Of a DNA stretch of 64,000 bases, positions 21,110 to 33,496 are shown piece after piece; within the stretch, counting starts at the first letter, position 1, and each line of letters begins with the position of its first letter. The stretch covers positions 18,164,698 through 18,228,697 of the forward strand of contig JAJEKV010000016.1 of assembly GCA_021234155.1 (NCBI GenBank), written 5' to 3'. The position numbers and the translations under genes were made by a program. The notes under the pieces are model-generated. The model had not been told where the DNA came from. It did no database searches and worked only from the letters and a program-made list of their open reading frames with translations. The DNA is from Isoetes taiwanensis. Its lineage: Eukaryota; Streptophyta; Lycopodiopsida; Isoetales; Isoetaceae.

Positions 21110-21844
21110 CTAAATCTCATTCGACCAAGATTATAATGTTTCAACCATTGCAGTTAAAACCTAATTGAACATAACCCATTGATGCTTCATAACTAACCCT
21201 AATCTTCAACTGTATTCTCATTTTCTCTATATCCTTGTTTATTCACCCAGTTTTCTTCAGTGCACTACTATAATATGACTATTCCTTCATTACTCTCCCT
21301 TCATATTATAGAGTGCACAGTTTATCAGACTTTTCAATCTATTGAACTTAATTTCTGGCAATGCTTTTTTCAGTATATCATCCACCTAATCATCTATTTT
21401 AACATACTTCATTTCAACAATATGCGTTGCTAAGGGTTTCCTGGGAAGAAAAAGTCGACAAGTATTTATCTATCCACTTCAGAAGACTATGGCTGATACT
21501 TGCAAAACCGGAGACTATAGTTCCCCTTCACAAATTTAGACAATAAATCATAGCACTGAGCTTGATCTGACACACTGGAGTTCAACTTCACAAAGTTAGC
21601 GAAAAAAATTCACAGCGCAAATCGGCTGCTAGTAGTTCGCCATATCCAACTTCTACTGCATCTTCTGGTTCCATCCACCATAGCCAGGGTTGCCAAGGGC
21701 AAGGATTTCAGCGAGCCGATGTGGCTTTAACATGATACTTCTCTCAATGTGGCTTTAATATGACACTCACTAAAAAACTCGTTAAGTCCACAAAAACCTC
21801 TGTGTATTTTTTTTGGTTGAAACATGACCGTGGTTGATTGTTAA
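21110..21844. other. Intergenic DNA with MITE fragment
   Basis: No gene seen. 21715-21840 resembles the interior and right end of the 14915-15408 MITE family (GGCTTTAA-ATGACAC, then GGTTGAAACATGACCGTGG). Confidence 0.5.
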
Positions 21845-22283
21845 CCAAATCTCTGATAAAGTTCATTTCTAGTTCAACATGCTTTGTCCTCTCATGAAGT
21901 ATGGGATTCTTTGCCATTGCTATAAAACTAGTGCCGTCAGAGTACAGAGGTATTGCTTCATACCTAGTTTACCAAGTATCCTTCTACTTCAGACCAATTC
22001 CTTAGCAGCCAAGGTGGTTGCTGAATATTTTGCTTCAGCAGATGACATGGCAATAGAGTTCTGTTTCTTGCATTTCCATGAAACAGATCCACCTCCTAGC
22101 ATCAAAATAAACCCTGATGTTCACTTTCTTTCATCAAGATCACCTCCCAGTCTGCATCATAGAAGGAAACCAATTCTAGGTTGTCAGAATATAAAATTAT
22201 ATCATGCTCTATTGTACCTTTGAGATATTTCAAGATTCTCTTAGCAGCTTGCCAATGAGCAATTCCTGGATTATTGCAATATC
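21845..22283 (-). pseudogene. Copia-2 fragment: RNase H, downstream part
   Basis: On the minus strand, continuing from 30844-30955, it reads NPGIAHWQAAKRILKYLKGT, then SFYDADWE, AIAMSSAEAKYSATTLAAKELV and, in shifted frames, SDGTSFIAMAKNP and RTKHVELEMNFIRDLV. This is the Ty1/copia RNase H with its catalytic Asp and Glu motifs. It is interrupted by stops and frameshifts. LINE-C is inserted inside the CNNP codons; both ends keep the duplicated GGATTATTGCAATATCT. Confidence 0.85.
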
Positions 22284-22811
22284 TTTTTTTTTTATTGAAG
22301 GCTTATAAGTATATTTAAAGTATAATTACAAAACTACTTTGTACAGGGAAGTATAACCCATATAGTTTTTGGCTTAAGAAGAAAATCAGAGAAAAGAGCC
22401 CGGGACAAATACATAAGTTCACAACACTTTATAGGAAACTGTCCAGAGGTGGGATAATAAGAAACTAGAAATGAGATTTTAGGTTCAAATTCTCTATTTT
22501 ACGGCCTCTGCCCCTAACCATCATTGAGAGAGTACAGAAGATGCAGATGCAGGATTCCACCATCGTCATGTTAAAATGCCCCTTGCTATCTTTGGCTTCA
22601 CAGATCATGCCTCTGCGAGCATCATAGTTTTGATCGCAGCAACAACCACAGAAGCAGGGCATATCGTGCTCTTCCGGGTTCGGGGGCCCGAAAACCTTCA
22701 CCCATTCATTGTTCGCTTGCTCGTCCATTCTTTTCCATTTGAGCTTGCGCAGCAACATGAATATAATCCCTGCATAATACCAAAACTTAATAAGGATCAT
22801 TATCTGAAGAG

Positions 22812-25800
22812 TTAACCTGCAGCAATTATCCATCTAATGTCGTATTCAATCTGTTTAATAACAGCTTCCGGGTGAATGATGTCATCATTGAAGATGAATT
22901 CATTCCTTCCTTTCCATATTCTCCACAGGATGATATAAACCCTCCAGTCCGTAGGTTGATCGGGCATAAAGAAATCTGTAGAACGTAGGGAAATAAAGTC
23001 AGTGCCAATAATATTCGAAGCAAGCTCCAAAACCCATTCTGACCACAGACAAGTCCTAAAAAGATGGTCTACATCTTCCTTGTGAGACAAACATCTAGGA
23101 CAAACATCCGAGTCTATCATCTGTATCTTATATCTTTTGCTATTCGTAGCTAGGGCCTTGTGCCACAACTGCCACATGAATGATTTAATCTTGGGAGGGA
23201 TAGGGCTGGACCACAAAAAATTAAGATTCTTAGAGCACCTTTCCTTTCCAATTTGCCATTTGTTGTGCATGGTCATGGACTGATCCTTCATCAGAAATCT
23301 GTATGCATCTTTAACTTTGAATTCAGCCTTCCCCTTGTGGTGCCAGTTATTAGCCTCATCTGTCCAAATACCCTGAGTAAGCACAGAGCAGATATTGTTG
23401 TACAACATTTCAGAGTCTTCTTCTCCTGATAGCACCGAGTCCCTGTAGGGAATAATTCCTTGATCATTGAACATGTCTCTGATCATACATATGCCTTTGG
23501 ATATCCAAGTCCTGGCCTGTTCAGGGAAATGGCAAGCAAGACATAAAGAAGAATTGTTGGTTAGAAGAGCAGGATTCCAAAAAATAGATTGATTCATAGA
23601 CAGCCCTTCTTTCCACATATACATCCCTTTTACCTGATTCCAGACCTTGATCCATTTCTTAAGCAGGCCGGGAGTGGAGTTGGGAACCGAAAAGGGGAAA
23701 TAGATAGAGTGGGAAAGATTAATTCTGAGGTTCCTCCACCCATAAGAGGTGCATTTACCCAGATAATGCCTGATAATAGTAGAAACTGGGTGGTTAATTT
23801 GGTTGTGGACTGCCTTGTAAAAATATTTAGCTGCAAGTGCTATGCCCTGCTTTTCTATATTGATCACACCTAGCCCCCCATTTTTCTTGGTGTTGCAGCA
23901 TTCCTTCATGGCCACAGGGATCCAGCATCTCTTGTTTTGGCCAGAGGAGATAAATCTGCCTATAATACTTTGAAGCTTGGAGGAGACTTTTTTTGGTGCA
24001 AGGATAACAGAGGACTGGTAAACATGAGATGAGGAGATCACAAAATTGGCAATAATTGCTCTGCCCTGCTTGGAAATATACTTAGAATTAAGACTATCTA
24101 CTTTCCTCTGAAACTTCTCAACTATATCATTCCAGATATCTGAGGGACTTCTCTTCATGACCATAGGAATACCCAAGATTTTAGATGAATTGGTAGGTAG
24201 AATATACTTACAGCCCATAAGAGCAGCCGTTTGCTCCCCTTTTACCTGATCCTTGCAGCCTGAGGCTTCCCCAAACTCCTCCAGGATTGCTTGAGTGTTG
24301 ATTAGAGATCTATTGTCCATAGATACCAGCAAGAACGTGTCGTCTGCAAAATGCCCATTCAGAATCTGATCCAATTGCCCTCTGCCTGGCAGGGTTAGCC
24401 CTTGAATCAGGTTAGTTGTCTTAGCTTCCTCCAACTTACTATGGAGGCTTTCCATGATTATAAGAAAAAGAAAGGGGGCCAGAGGGCACCCTTGCTTTAC
24501 CCCCCTTTCAAGGGGAAAGAATGGGCCACACTCCCCATTAATCAAAACCGAGGACCTGGAATTAGACAGAATAGCTTTGAAGAGAAGGATTACCTCGTTT
24601 GAGAAGCCTAAGGCATAGCAACATTTAAAAAGAAAATTCCAGCTTACCGAGTCGAATGCCTTGGTAATATCCAATTTGATGAGGGCAACATCCTGGTTAG
24701 ATTCTTTGGCCCAATGAAGACCCAATATAGCTGTGACTACATTATCCAAAATAAATCTGTCCTTCAGGTATGCTGCTTGGGAGGTACTAATTATCCTTTC
24801 CAGGATTATCTTCAGTCTCCTGGCTATTGTACCTGATATTAGCTTGTAAATCACATTAGACAAAGAGATAGGCCTGTAGTCCGAAAAGGTGGCAGGTACA
24901 TCTATTTTAGGAATGAGGGTGATAAGACTGGTGTTAATTCTTGCATCCAGGCATTTGGAGACTCTGAATTCATTAGCCAGGCATGTAATATCCTCCCCAA
25001 TCAAAGGCCATACCTTGATAAAAAATTCCACAGGAAGCCCATTAGGCCCCGGGCTTTTGCCTTTTTCCATTTCCTTTGCAAAAGAGTAGAGTTCTTCGCT
25101 GGAGAAAGGTTTCTCGATACTCAAGTTCTCCTCCTGGGTTACCTTCCTTTGCAAATTAATAAAGCCCTCCATAACCTCAGGCTGACAATCTTTATTGGTT
25201 CTTATGATACTCTTGAAATGATCCTTGGCTGCAATTTTAATCTGATTCTCATCAGTGATGTCTTCCTCACCAGCCCTAATTTCAAAAATGTGGTTTCTTT
25301 TCACTCTGCACTTGGCTTCGGCAAAGAAAAATTTGGAGCTACCTCTTTCATCTTCCTTTATTTCCCTAACCTTTGCCTTAAGTCTCCAACCCTCTGCAAT
25401 CCTAATCTCTTCCTTCTCTATTTCTGCACGAATTTCTTCCTTGTCATCTTCCGAGGCATTTATAAGACTCTCTTTTAGGTTCTGAAGATTAAGAGTTTTC
25501 TCTAGGTGCACCGCCTTACCCCAGACCTTAAGCCAATTTTTGGTAGCCTTGGCCACCTTAACCCACCCGTACATCCAGCCAATACTTCCCGAGGGTCTCG
25601 GATACTTAGCCAGGATCTGCTGAAATCTGGTGCTGAACTCCTCATGATCCAAAAGACTAGTATTGAGTTTAAAATATGTCTTCCTTCTTTTAATGGAATC
25701 CTTAGCTGTGATCCTGAGCTGCTGGGGAAAGTGGTCAGACAGGGTATAGCCCTCTAGGTTGTTCACCCTATTACTGTGATTCCATAAGTTCTCGGAAAGA

Positions 25801-25980
25801 TAAAATCTGTCATGTAAACATAGAGTAGGATCCACCCTTTTATCCGTCCAGCTGTAGGAGTCTGCCTTGGTTCTAGCAAGAGTGAAATTATTTCCTTCAA
25901 TCAGGTTCGACCAAGCCTCTTTTTCCTTCTTACCTAAAGGTCTGTAATTCTTATTTTTCATAAAACTATTAGTAACCATA
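22812..25980 (-). CDS. LINE-C ORF2: endonuclease C-terminus, RT and zf-RVT
   Basis: An uninterrupted frame of about 1,055 codons after the hAT insertion. It begins in the endonuclease, with SYSWTDKR then DRFYLSE and YTLSDHFPQ (the SDH catalytic motif). RT blocks: EMEKGKSPGPNGLPVEFF, LITLIPK, FSDYRPISLSNVIYKLIS, SQAAYLKDRFILDNV, ALIKLDITKAFDSVSW, GVKQGCPLAPFLFLI. The active site is HFADDTFLL, FADD as in many plant L1s. The C-terminal zf-RVT domain reads NFLWSSPIPPKIKSFMWQLW, CPRCLSHKEDVDHLFRTC, and the end is at 22812. It would be functional if joined to the endonuclease N-terminus, from which the insert at 25989-26809 now separates it. Confidence 0.95.
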
Positions 25981-25988
25981 TTAATATC

Positions 25989-26809
25989 CATGGAAAAAAT
26001 TAGCGGCTATTCTTAGCCAAATGGCGATTTTTTAGGGGGTCTAGGCAATTTTTGCGGCGAATTTTATGAAGAGATATTTCTTTTAAAAAAATAAAAAATA
26101 GCCATAGTTAAAACAAATACTCTATAATTTTTTTAGGATTAGCCAAACTATTTTTCCCCTTTTCCTTAATGAAAAAGGGATTAGCCTTTCTTTATATTAC
26201 ACTATTTATATATTAGATCATTAATAGCCAAACAAAATGAATTCTTATTAAAGATTTTTACAGATCGCCACCTACCATCATTGGTAATAGTAGTTTTTTA
26301 AATTATGAGTTTCTATTATAGATGCCACATATGCATCTTAAAAAAAGAGTTGTAAGAGATAACTAATATCTATCTAGATGCCCGAATTGGTTGCATAACT
26401 TCCTTCAAGGGTTAGAGATAAGTGCAATTTGATCACCGTATCTAGAAGGATGTCGTTGCATTGAATGTAATTCAGACTATGGATTTTATAAGCTATGTTG
26501 TGATCTTCTGTTAAAGTTTTTTAATATCATCATATGTTCCTTGATTGTTGATTGGAATTACATGTAGTTCTAGTGCAATATGTCTAAAACTATAGAATCT
26601 ACATTTTTTTGCTTTTTCTAATTAGAAAAAATAGTCGTGAAAGCTTAAATGGATACTTAATTCAAAAGTTTTGTCAAGTCCAAATACATATAAATGTAAT
26701 GTTAATAATAACTTTAGCCAAAGATATATCATAAAATACTGTAAGATTTTAGAAAATAGCCAAACCATTTTTTATGAAAAACTATATAATGTGCTTAATT
26801 TTTTCCATG
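25989..26809. mobile_element. Non-autonomous hAT-like transposon in LINE-C
   Basis: An 821-base AT-rich insert flanked by TTAATATC on both sides (25981-25988 and 26810-26817), an 8-base target duplication. Ends are inverted: CATGGAAAAAATTAGC against CATGGAAAAAATTAAGC. The 8-base duplication and C-A-n-n-G ends match hAT. No transposase; the interior repeats TAGCCAAA-like motifs. It interrupts the GGDINM codons of the endonuclease. Confidence 0.88.
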
Positions 26810-26817
26810 TTAATATC

Positions 26818-27240
26818 ACCACCTAAAATACATTCATCAAACTCTAAATTGTCTAGGCTATTCTTAATCCTATTCCAAATTTCCACTCTTTCCCCTGGAT
26901 CATTATATGCATAAATATTAACCAAAGCTATTCTAATTTTAAATAAAGTACATAAGAGAATCTGCCATCTGCCATTTCTCCCATTGATCATATAAGTATT
27001 GGACAAATTCAAGTAATTATTCCAAGCAATAGCAATCCCAACTAAGGAGTCATTGGCTGGAATTGACCATAAATTGAAATTAGGAGGAAGAGTTCAACTG
27101 ATAATATCCCTATGGTTGAGGTCATGAATCTTATACTCATGTATGAACAAAATATCCAGTTTGAGGGAGTGGAGACATACCTTAAGCCTTTCCCTTTTGA
27201 TGATGCTATTCAACCCCTGGAGATTCCAGGTAATACAGTT
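26818..27240 (-). pseudogene. LINE-C ORF2 endonuclease N-terminal half
   Basis: On the minus strand from 27240 it reads NCITWNLQGLNSIIKRERLK, then LDILFIHEYKI with the catalytic Glu, a TGA at 27094-27096, IAIAWNNYLNLSN, ALVNIYAYNDPGERVEIWN and ECILGGDINM. These are the first four motifs of an APE-type endonuclease. The frame then meets the hAT insert and continues at 25980. The ORF2 start should be just upstream, but LINE-E lies there. Confidence 0.88.
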
Positions 27241-28264
27241 TTTTTTTTTTTTTTTTTTGAAGGACGTCAAGCTTTATTCACCAACTAGAAACCAGAGCAA
27301 CATAAATGCAAAGACAGGATTATAACCCCAGTGGACAAACCGATCCAACTGAGCACAACCACCTGCCTATGCAAAAGAATGAATCTGAAGGTAAGTATGC
27401 CAGATCAGTACTTTCTTCTCTTGATCAAGAGAAGAACAATTGTAAGCCATAACAATTTTATCTTCTGCGCTACCATCGAAGAACAACCTCATCTGCGGTA
27501 TCTATGCCCTTAAAGATAAACAACCTCCTTCTCTTCCGTTGACCATAAAAAAACCCAGCCACATGCGAGATGAAAAGCTCAAGCGTTTAGTTGTTGGGCC
27601 AAGCATCGATAGATAGCAAGCAAAATTTGCCGGCTAGATCGAGCGATGCCAAAAGGGTCAACAACCAAGACCATGCCCCGAAGCCTCTCACACAAGAAAA
27701 ACAATGCTCAATACTCTCAACCCTTTGCCGGCATAAAGGGCGTGAGCTCCGAAATCCGATTATCCATTTTATGGACTAACCTCATTGACTCGAGGCATCT
27801 ATGGATCACTTGCCACCACAAAACTACTACTTTGGGGTGAAGCAGCCTTATCCCATACCCATATCCAAACACTTTTCCATTGTGGTGAGGGACTTCAAGA
27901 TGCCATCTATTAGATGGAGGCAGGATTTCGAGAATGCACAAGCAATTTATACACGTAAGACACAAAACCGCCTCGGCCGGATATCCCGATGGCAACCCCA
28001 TATGACTACCTCAATCTGTGGACCCGGAATCCTGTGGCAACAATGCAAAGAATATGATTCCGCATTACTCTGTCCCATCGTACAACAAACAAGAACTTTG
28101 TTCTAAATGCTTCCCATGACATGAGATGATCGGACTCATACCAAGCCGCAATAGTATTGATACCACCGCTACCCATCGTCGTCGTTGTGTCTTTGGATGA
28201 ACAACCACACTTAGAGGCACATTCTCTGGAGTGTCCTGCAAAGGAATCCACCAGCATGGAGTGG
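27241..28264 (-). mobile_element. LINE-E: 5'-truncated L1 fragment in LINE-C
   Basis: A T-run (27241-27258) marks a poly(A) tail on the minus strand. ACAGTT flanks both sides (27235-27240 and 28265-28270), a short target duplication. The body encodes a degenerate zf-RVT: VLWWQVIHRCLESMRLVHKM, NRISELTPF, then in frame ESIEHCF. It is the 3' end of a different L1 copy, inserted between ORF1 and ORF2 of LINE-C. Confidence 0.8.
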
Positions 28265-28284
28265 ACAGTTTATGTCCCTGTCCA

Positions 28285-30210
28285 TTAGATTTTGTACTTA
28301 CCTACAGCCTCTCGGGCTTGTATGGATTGTTTCCTGGGGCTTGCACGACTTGGTCCCATATAAAACTTTTTCTTTCCCCTGCCTCTTCTTTTATCAACCA
28401 ACTTCCAGCAATTGTCCTCTAGATCCGTGACTTCTTCAACTGTATGCTGTATCTCTTCCTCCCTCTTATTACAGATAGGACTAGGATCTTCTTGCATGGT
28501 GAACACCAGGTTTCCTGTATCAATCTTCACCGACAAATTAGCATTTTTAAACAAAAAGACCATATTGTTATTGAACTCGATCTTAGGAAATTCCTGGTTG
28601 TACCCATGGTCCTTAATTCTGGAGAGAGTAAAATGATTCATATTATGGTTCTGATCAACAATCTTAGGCTCAGATTCCTGCACATTCTGCCTGTCCTCAC
28701 TAATTCTAGCTTTAGGGACCCATATTTGCTTGGTATTCTTGTGAAGATTGTTCTCCTTAGCTGTAGTGATTAGGACCGGCCATTTAGAATAAGATATCAT
28801 GATATCCAAATACTCATTCTCCTTAACTCTTGTTTTTATACTCTTGCTCCAGTCAGAGTTAATTCTTTTGGAAACACAGACTGACGGATAGTTGGTTTGA
28901 GGGATATTGATCTCAATCACATCCCCCAGGGGTTCGGAGAGAGCCAGCAGGTGAGATTTGGTCCAAAAAATAGGGGGCATATTAGAAAAGGATATCCAAG
29001 TGGTCGTTCTGATATCCTTATCCATTCCCGGGATGAAATCGGAATTCCATCTCATCAAATAGAAGGGGGCATTGGCTATCGTATCTAGCTTCCTTCTAAG
29101 GATATAGCCAACACACACTTCATCCCTACAGACAATTTGGAAGGTTTTATTGTCAAGCTTGAGGATCGAGAGGATAGGGATATGTTGAGATTTAGTGATC
29201 CATGTCTTGACTTCCTCCTAAGAAGGGCACTTCCGCGGGAAATGGACTAAAATAGCTTTCTTGGAAAAGATGTCAGCAGCAGAATTGTCTGGTACACCAA
29301 ATAAATCAATGAACCCCTTTCCAGAATCGTGTCTGACAGTGTTAGTTGAAACAGAAGGAACATCTTTCATTAAAATATTTTTATAGGAGGGGGGAGAATC
29401 CAGACCTTTAACCTTGTCGTTCTTGCCCACAACTGGGATGGTATTTGTGATCTTGTTTTCACCCACCTTCGTTTTAGTGATGTTCAAAGCTGCTAATTTG
29501 ACCTCCTCACAATTTTCACAGTCGCAAGAACTCACCTCCGCCGGGTTAAAGAACCCATTGGAGTCCGTGATCTTGCAAGCTTTGGCCATTTTTTTCCTTC
29601 TAAGCTGGTAGACCTCCAGGGATGTTGAAACTCCTTCAAGGGGCTGATCCACGGTAAGCCCTTGTCTGAAAGTTTTCCTGTGCCTCTCGATAACATTATC
29701 CTCTGCCTCCTCCCATCTCTTGATTAACCTGATGCTAACGTTAGAACTTTCCCTCAAACCGTCCCATTTGATTATCAGGTTTTTCACTTTAGCCAGCATT
29801 TCGTCCATGAAGGATCTGAAGATGCTATTTTTCAAGCTGCAGCAATCCGTTTCAGTGTGGCCCCGTTTCACAGTGATAAGCCTATATAAAGTATTGTCCA
29901 TTTCTTGAACATAACCAAAGGTATTCCAGACCCAATCTCTGTCATTCGCTCTGCCTTCCATATAGTCCTTGTCTATGTCACTTAGCCTTTCTTTGCATGC
30001 CAAGATCCCGACCTCTTCGTGAACCCCCATGCAGAATGCAGCTGCTTTCTGCTGGTCCCGGATAATCTCTAAGCCGATGTATAATTCTTTCAAAACGCTC
30101 CATGCTTTATCTCGTCTGTCGTCCAACCAAAAAATTTGGTTCCATTCATCATCCTCCTTACTGAACTGATTTTTGGATGTGCTTGCCTTGGTTCTCATTT
30201 TGAGCAAAGG
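28285..30210 (-). pseudogene. LINE-C ORF1 (DUF4283-type), one internal stop
   Basis: The frame opens near 30423, and the first ATG is at about 30210 (MRTKASTSKNQF). A TAG at 29218-29220 splits an otherwise continuous frame to 28285. The N-terminal half is charged, with a Cys cluster SSCDCENCEE. Around the stop lies a DUF4283 domain: KKAILVHFPRKCPS, stop, EEVKTWITKSQHIPILSI, then VCVGYILRRKLD, FYLMRWNSDFIPG, TTTWISFSNMPPIFW and LSEPLGDVIEIN. This domain is the usual ORF1 RNA-binding unit of plant L1s. The C-terminus is basic (DKRRGRGKKKFYMG). The stop could be decay or a base error. Confidence 0.85.
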
Positions 30211-30843
30211 CCAAACGGAAGGGGGCAAGCAGAACTGCGACCCAAAAAATTGCAGAGGACCTAAAGAAGCTGTCGTTACCCAATTCTGAAGGCTGCCCCT
30301 TCGAATCTCCTTACGCCTCAGGAAATAACTGCCAATGATAGTCTTCCCCTTCCCCCAAGAAGAACATCCAGAGAATGACAGGAGATCTGACACCCCGTAC
30401 CCTCGAGAATCCCAAAGATACAAAATCTAAAAGACCCTACCTGACCCTGACCCTAGAAAAAGAAAAGACCCTACCTGACCAAAAGACCACTAGGCTAATT
30501 TGCAACCAGGAACCTCCACACCACTACATCTAAGTCCCTAAGGTGCTGGGAGGGGTGCAGATCGAAGAAAGCTGCCCAATAATATATCGGCTCGACTCCA
30601 AATTCCAAAGGTGCACTCATCGTGAATAGGTTGCGTTTAAATCTGTTGCCAAGACCAAGATAGGGCCTAGAATTGTGAGCAGCCACTCTCAATGATCCAG
30701 GTCTGTCGAAGCATAAGATGCATAGAAAGAAGGTGTTGAACCCGAATCTGCAAAAACCAACCCTGGATCTAGACTCAATTGCCCATCTAATCAAATTCTC
30801 TATAATTCCTAAAGAATCTTGGTTTTCCTCCAAGATGTTAGTC

Positions 30844-30955
30844 GGATTATTGCAATATCTGCTAAGAACATCCCTGGAAAATAGGATATCAGGTCTAGTG
30901 CAATTTGCTAAGTACAGTGGGCAGTCAATCAATTCTCGATAGAGATAGTTTTGTA
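30844..30955 (-). pseudogene. Copia-2 fragment: RT/RNase H junction, upstream part
   Basis: Minus strand: YRELIDCPLYLANCTRPDIL then DVLSRYCNNP, the conserved copia segment after RT. It continues at 22283 on the far side of LINE-C. The part from RYCNNP into LINE-C 5' UTR is open for about 115 more codons (30495-30932), giving an accidental chimeric frame. Confidence 0.88.
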
Positions 30956-33496
30956 CTTATCTCTCTTTTTTAGTTTTTGGACAATCCTTGCCCGGGGGGT
31001 GCACCTCTATATATGGACAGATGGCATGTGCGTTCAAGGGGTCACAGAAAAACCCCTGTATATGGCTTTTTGGAGTAGAAAAACCCATACCATACGGGTT
31101 TTCGAATTAACATACATTATAGCCCCTATCCGTAGATTTACGATTGATTGTGCCAAATTATATAATCCCTTTCCGACTTTGTACCTTTTTGTGAGGACAT
31201 AGGTCTAAGGGTTCCATTTAGAGGCCACATATGCTTGCATGAACTCTAAATATGCATCTCCACATGGCGCACATCACCAAAGGCCTAATGTTGTACACTT
31301 TGTTGGATGCTCCCATGATATCTTCACTAATATCTTAGCCGGGGTAAAAGTGAATGCATGGGTGAGTCATTGATTGGAACTGCCCACGATATCTCACGAC
31401 TATCAAGCCACGTGAGACAACTCGTCCCGAAGGTAGGTTTATATGTTTGTTGGACTACTAAATCATCAACTTATGAAGCTAAAGCAAACATTGTTGTTTG
31501 CTCTCATCTTTGCTTCTTGTTTGCTATCATTTTACAACTAAATGCTAAACATTGAAGAGCTCAAATAGCATCTGATTTGTAGAACTCCTTGTGTAAAGCC
31601 AAGACAATCTAATATAATGAGTAGGTGTCTATGCCATTGATATAATGAGTAGTTGTCTATGCCATTGAGATTAGCCATCGTCAAACACGAGGCACACATC
31701 CTATAGTCAAACACGAGGCACACATCCTATAGTCAAACACGAGGCACACATCCTATCGTCAACTTACCAACAATACTAGCCATACCCAAAATAGCAAATG
31801 ATGTTATATATTGATGGTGGATTGGCATGGACTCAAAATAAAGTTTTGACATTCTCGAGCAAACATACAGCTCTAAGCATGAATTAGGATCCTAAACCAT
31901 TATCAATCTTTTGTACAATTGTGACTATCTTTAAGTCAGTGTTTGCTCCTAAACCAAAGACATTGAGCTTCGCTCATTTTTTATTCTATATTTAGGCCAA
32001 ATATGCAGTACAATGCTTAAATTTGAGATAAGGTTTAAATTAAGTGTGATAATAGATACTTCCACCAGAAAACTATCTAGGGGTTCATTCACATATCAAA
32101 GAATGTTAATGTATATTACGATACAATAATAACCATTATCGTGACCCAGACATGGCATTTGCCATATTTCCCATTATTTTAATCATAAGATAGATCAATA
32201 TCAATGCTATTTATTTGAAAAATAATCAGACAACCATTTCTTCCAAATTGTCTAGCAGTTTTTCCGCATATGGTTGATGAACATGATGTGCAAGTTAAAA
32301 TAGGGTTTCAAATGTAAACTGGATGAAGCCTTAATGCAAATATCAACACTGAAATCTGTGCCATTGTGCGGTTCTTTTGTAAAACAGAATCAAGTAATAT
32401 GACAAATTCTAGAAGAAACGCAGTACAAAACAGAGCATAGCTTACGGACATGATGGAGGGATGGAGGTATCATGTCTGCTATATAAAATACAATTTACAT
32501 AAGGCAGTAATTCACACAGAAGCAATAATCCAGTAAGGTATTGATTTCCTCCTCGCTCTACAACACAGGACAAAGTTTTATTAAAACCCACAAAAACATC
32601 GAGTGCAGGTAAAGAATCAGAGGTAATACATAAATAGTGGTTTTTTCTCATTGCATTGTTCACAAATGAGAATAGAGTTAGAATGCTAGCAAAAAGGATG
32701 AAGCAATCAGAAAGCTTACCAGCTGGACAGCTAAGGGGCTGCTCAAAACAATAACCAGCATTGCACTATAAACTTGAAAGAGTAAAGAAATCAAGGTGTA
32801 GCTTTTGCTTCCTGTATGTGATGCCATAGATCCAAATCACTAATTGTGCAAGGCCAGATATGTTGCTTTCAAGGCCCAGGCAAGTAAACGATTGCAATTA
32901 AAGCAAGATGAAGACAAAGTTCAAAATCAGGTTGGAAGAATTTAAGCAGCTATTGTCTCTACACTCAAGCTGTTCAAATAATTGTGTCCATGACACAAAA
33001 ATTTGACTTGCACAAATCAGGACCAAAAATTTGTTCCACTGCTTCTGAAAAAGATATTTGCCTCGAAATTATTACTTCAGACATCAAGCAACCTTCTACA
33101 AACCCTTGTTACCTGCAAGAAATAAATGTAAGGAAAATGGTGGTACATGCTTAATCGATGAAGAAAACAATCCATTACATGTACCTGCTGCGACAGGACG
33201 ATGAAAAAACAAAAGTCACAAAAGATGCCGTACAAAAGATATTATATCTAATATTCAGAGTAACAGAAAATAGAGGCCATAGAAAGTACTAAATACATAC
33301 CTCAAAGTAGAAAAAATTGCACGTTCAATAGCAGTGTTAAGCATCCATCACAATTATGCAATGCTATCAATTATACCTGAAAAAAATAAGAAAGCAAACC
33401 TTCAATGGCAAAAAGACTATGGGCATTAGTCAAGAAAATACAAACAGGCTGGAATGGCTGCCGAATAAAAGGATTTGATATATGCACTCAAAAAAT
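30956..33496. other. Intergenic DNA
   Basis: AT-rich, with no supported gene except the short tandem repeats at 31613-31758. The right part (32400-33490) may be 3' flank or untranslated region of the TPS gene on the minus strand, since Copia-1 inserted between it and the TPS stop codon. I see no exons there. Confidence 0.4.
31613..31758. repeat. Two short tandem repeats
   Basis: A 28-base unit (TATAATGAGTAG-TGTCTATG...) occurs twice at 31613-31668. A 26-base unit starting TCAAACACGAGGCACACATC occurs three times, nearly identically, at 31681-31758. No spacers, so not CRISPR; no coding sense. Confidence 0.9.

Larger units (their letters stand above)
22284..30843 (-). mobile_element. LINE-C: full-length plant L1 element
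   Basis: A minus-strand L1 of 8.56 kb including later inserts. The T-run at 22284-22293 is its poly(A) tail. GGATTATTGCAATATCT at 22268-22284 and 30844-30860 is a 17-base target duplication. Contents from the 5' end: 5' UTR (30424-30843, with a doubled AAAAGACCCTACCTGACC unit), ORF1 (DUF4283 type), ORF2 (endonuclease, RT, zf-RVT) and a 3' UTR (22294-22811). A hAT-like element lies in the endonuclease, and a truncated LINE near the ORF2 start. Apart from those inserts I see one stop in ORF1 and one in the endonuclease, so it is young or well preserved. Confidence 0.93.

Noticed and set aside
22465-22833. 122-codon Cys-rich minus frame after LINE-C ORF2
   Set aside because: Lies in the 3' UTR, overlaps the ORF2 end in another frame, and the Cys cluster has no known spacing.
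31681-31758. Regular short repeats that might suggest a CRISPR array
   Set aside because: Units are head to tail without spacers, in a plant genome.
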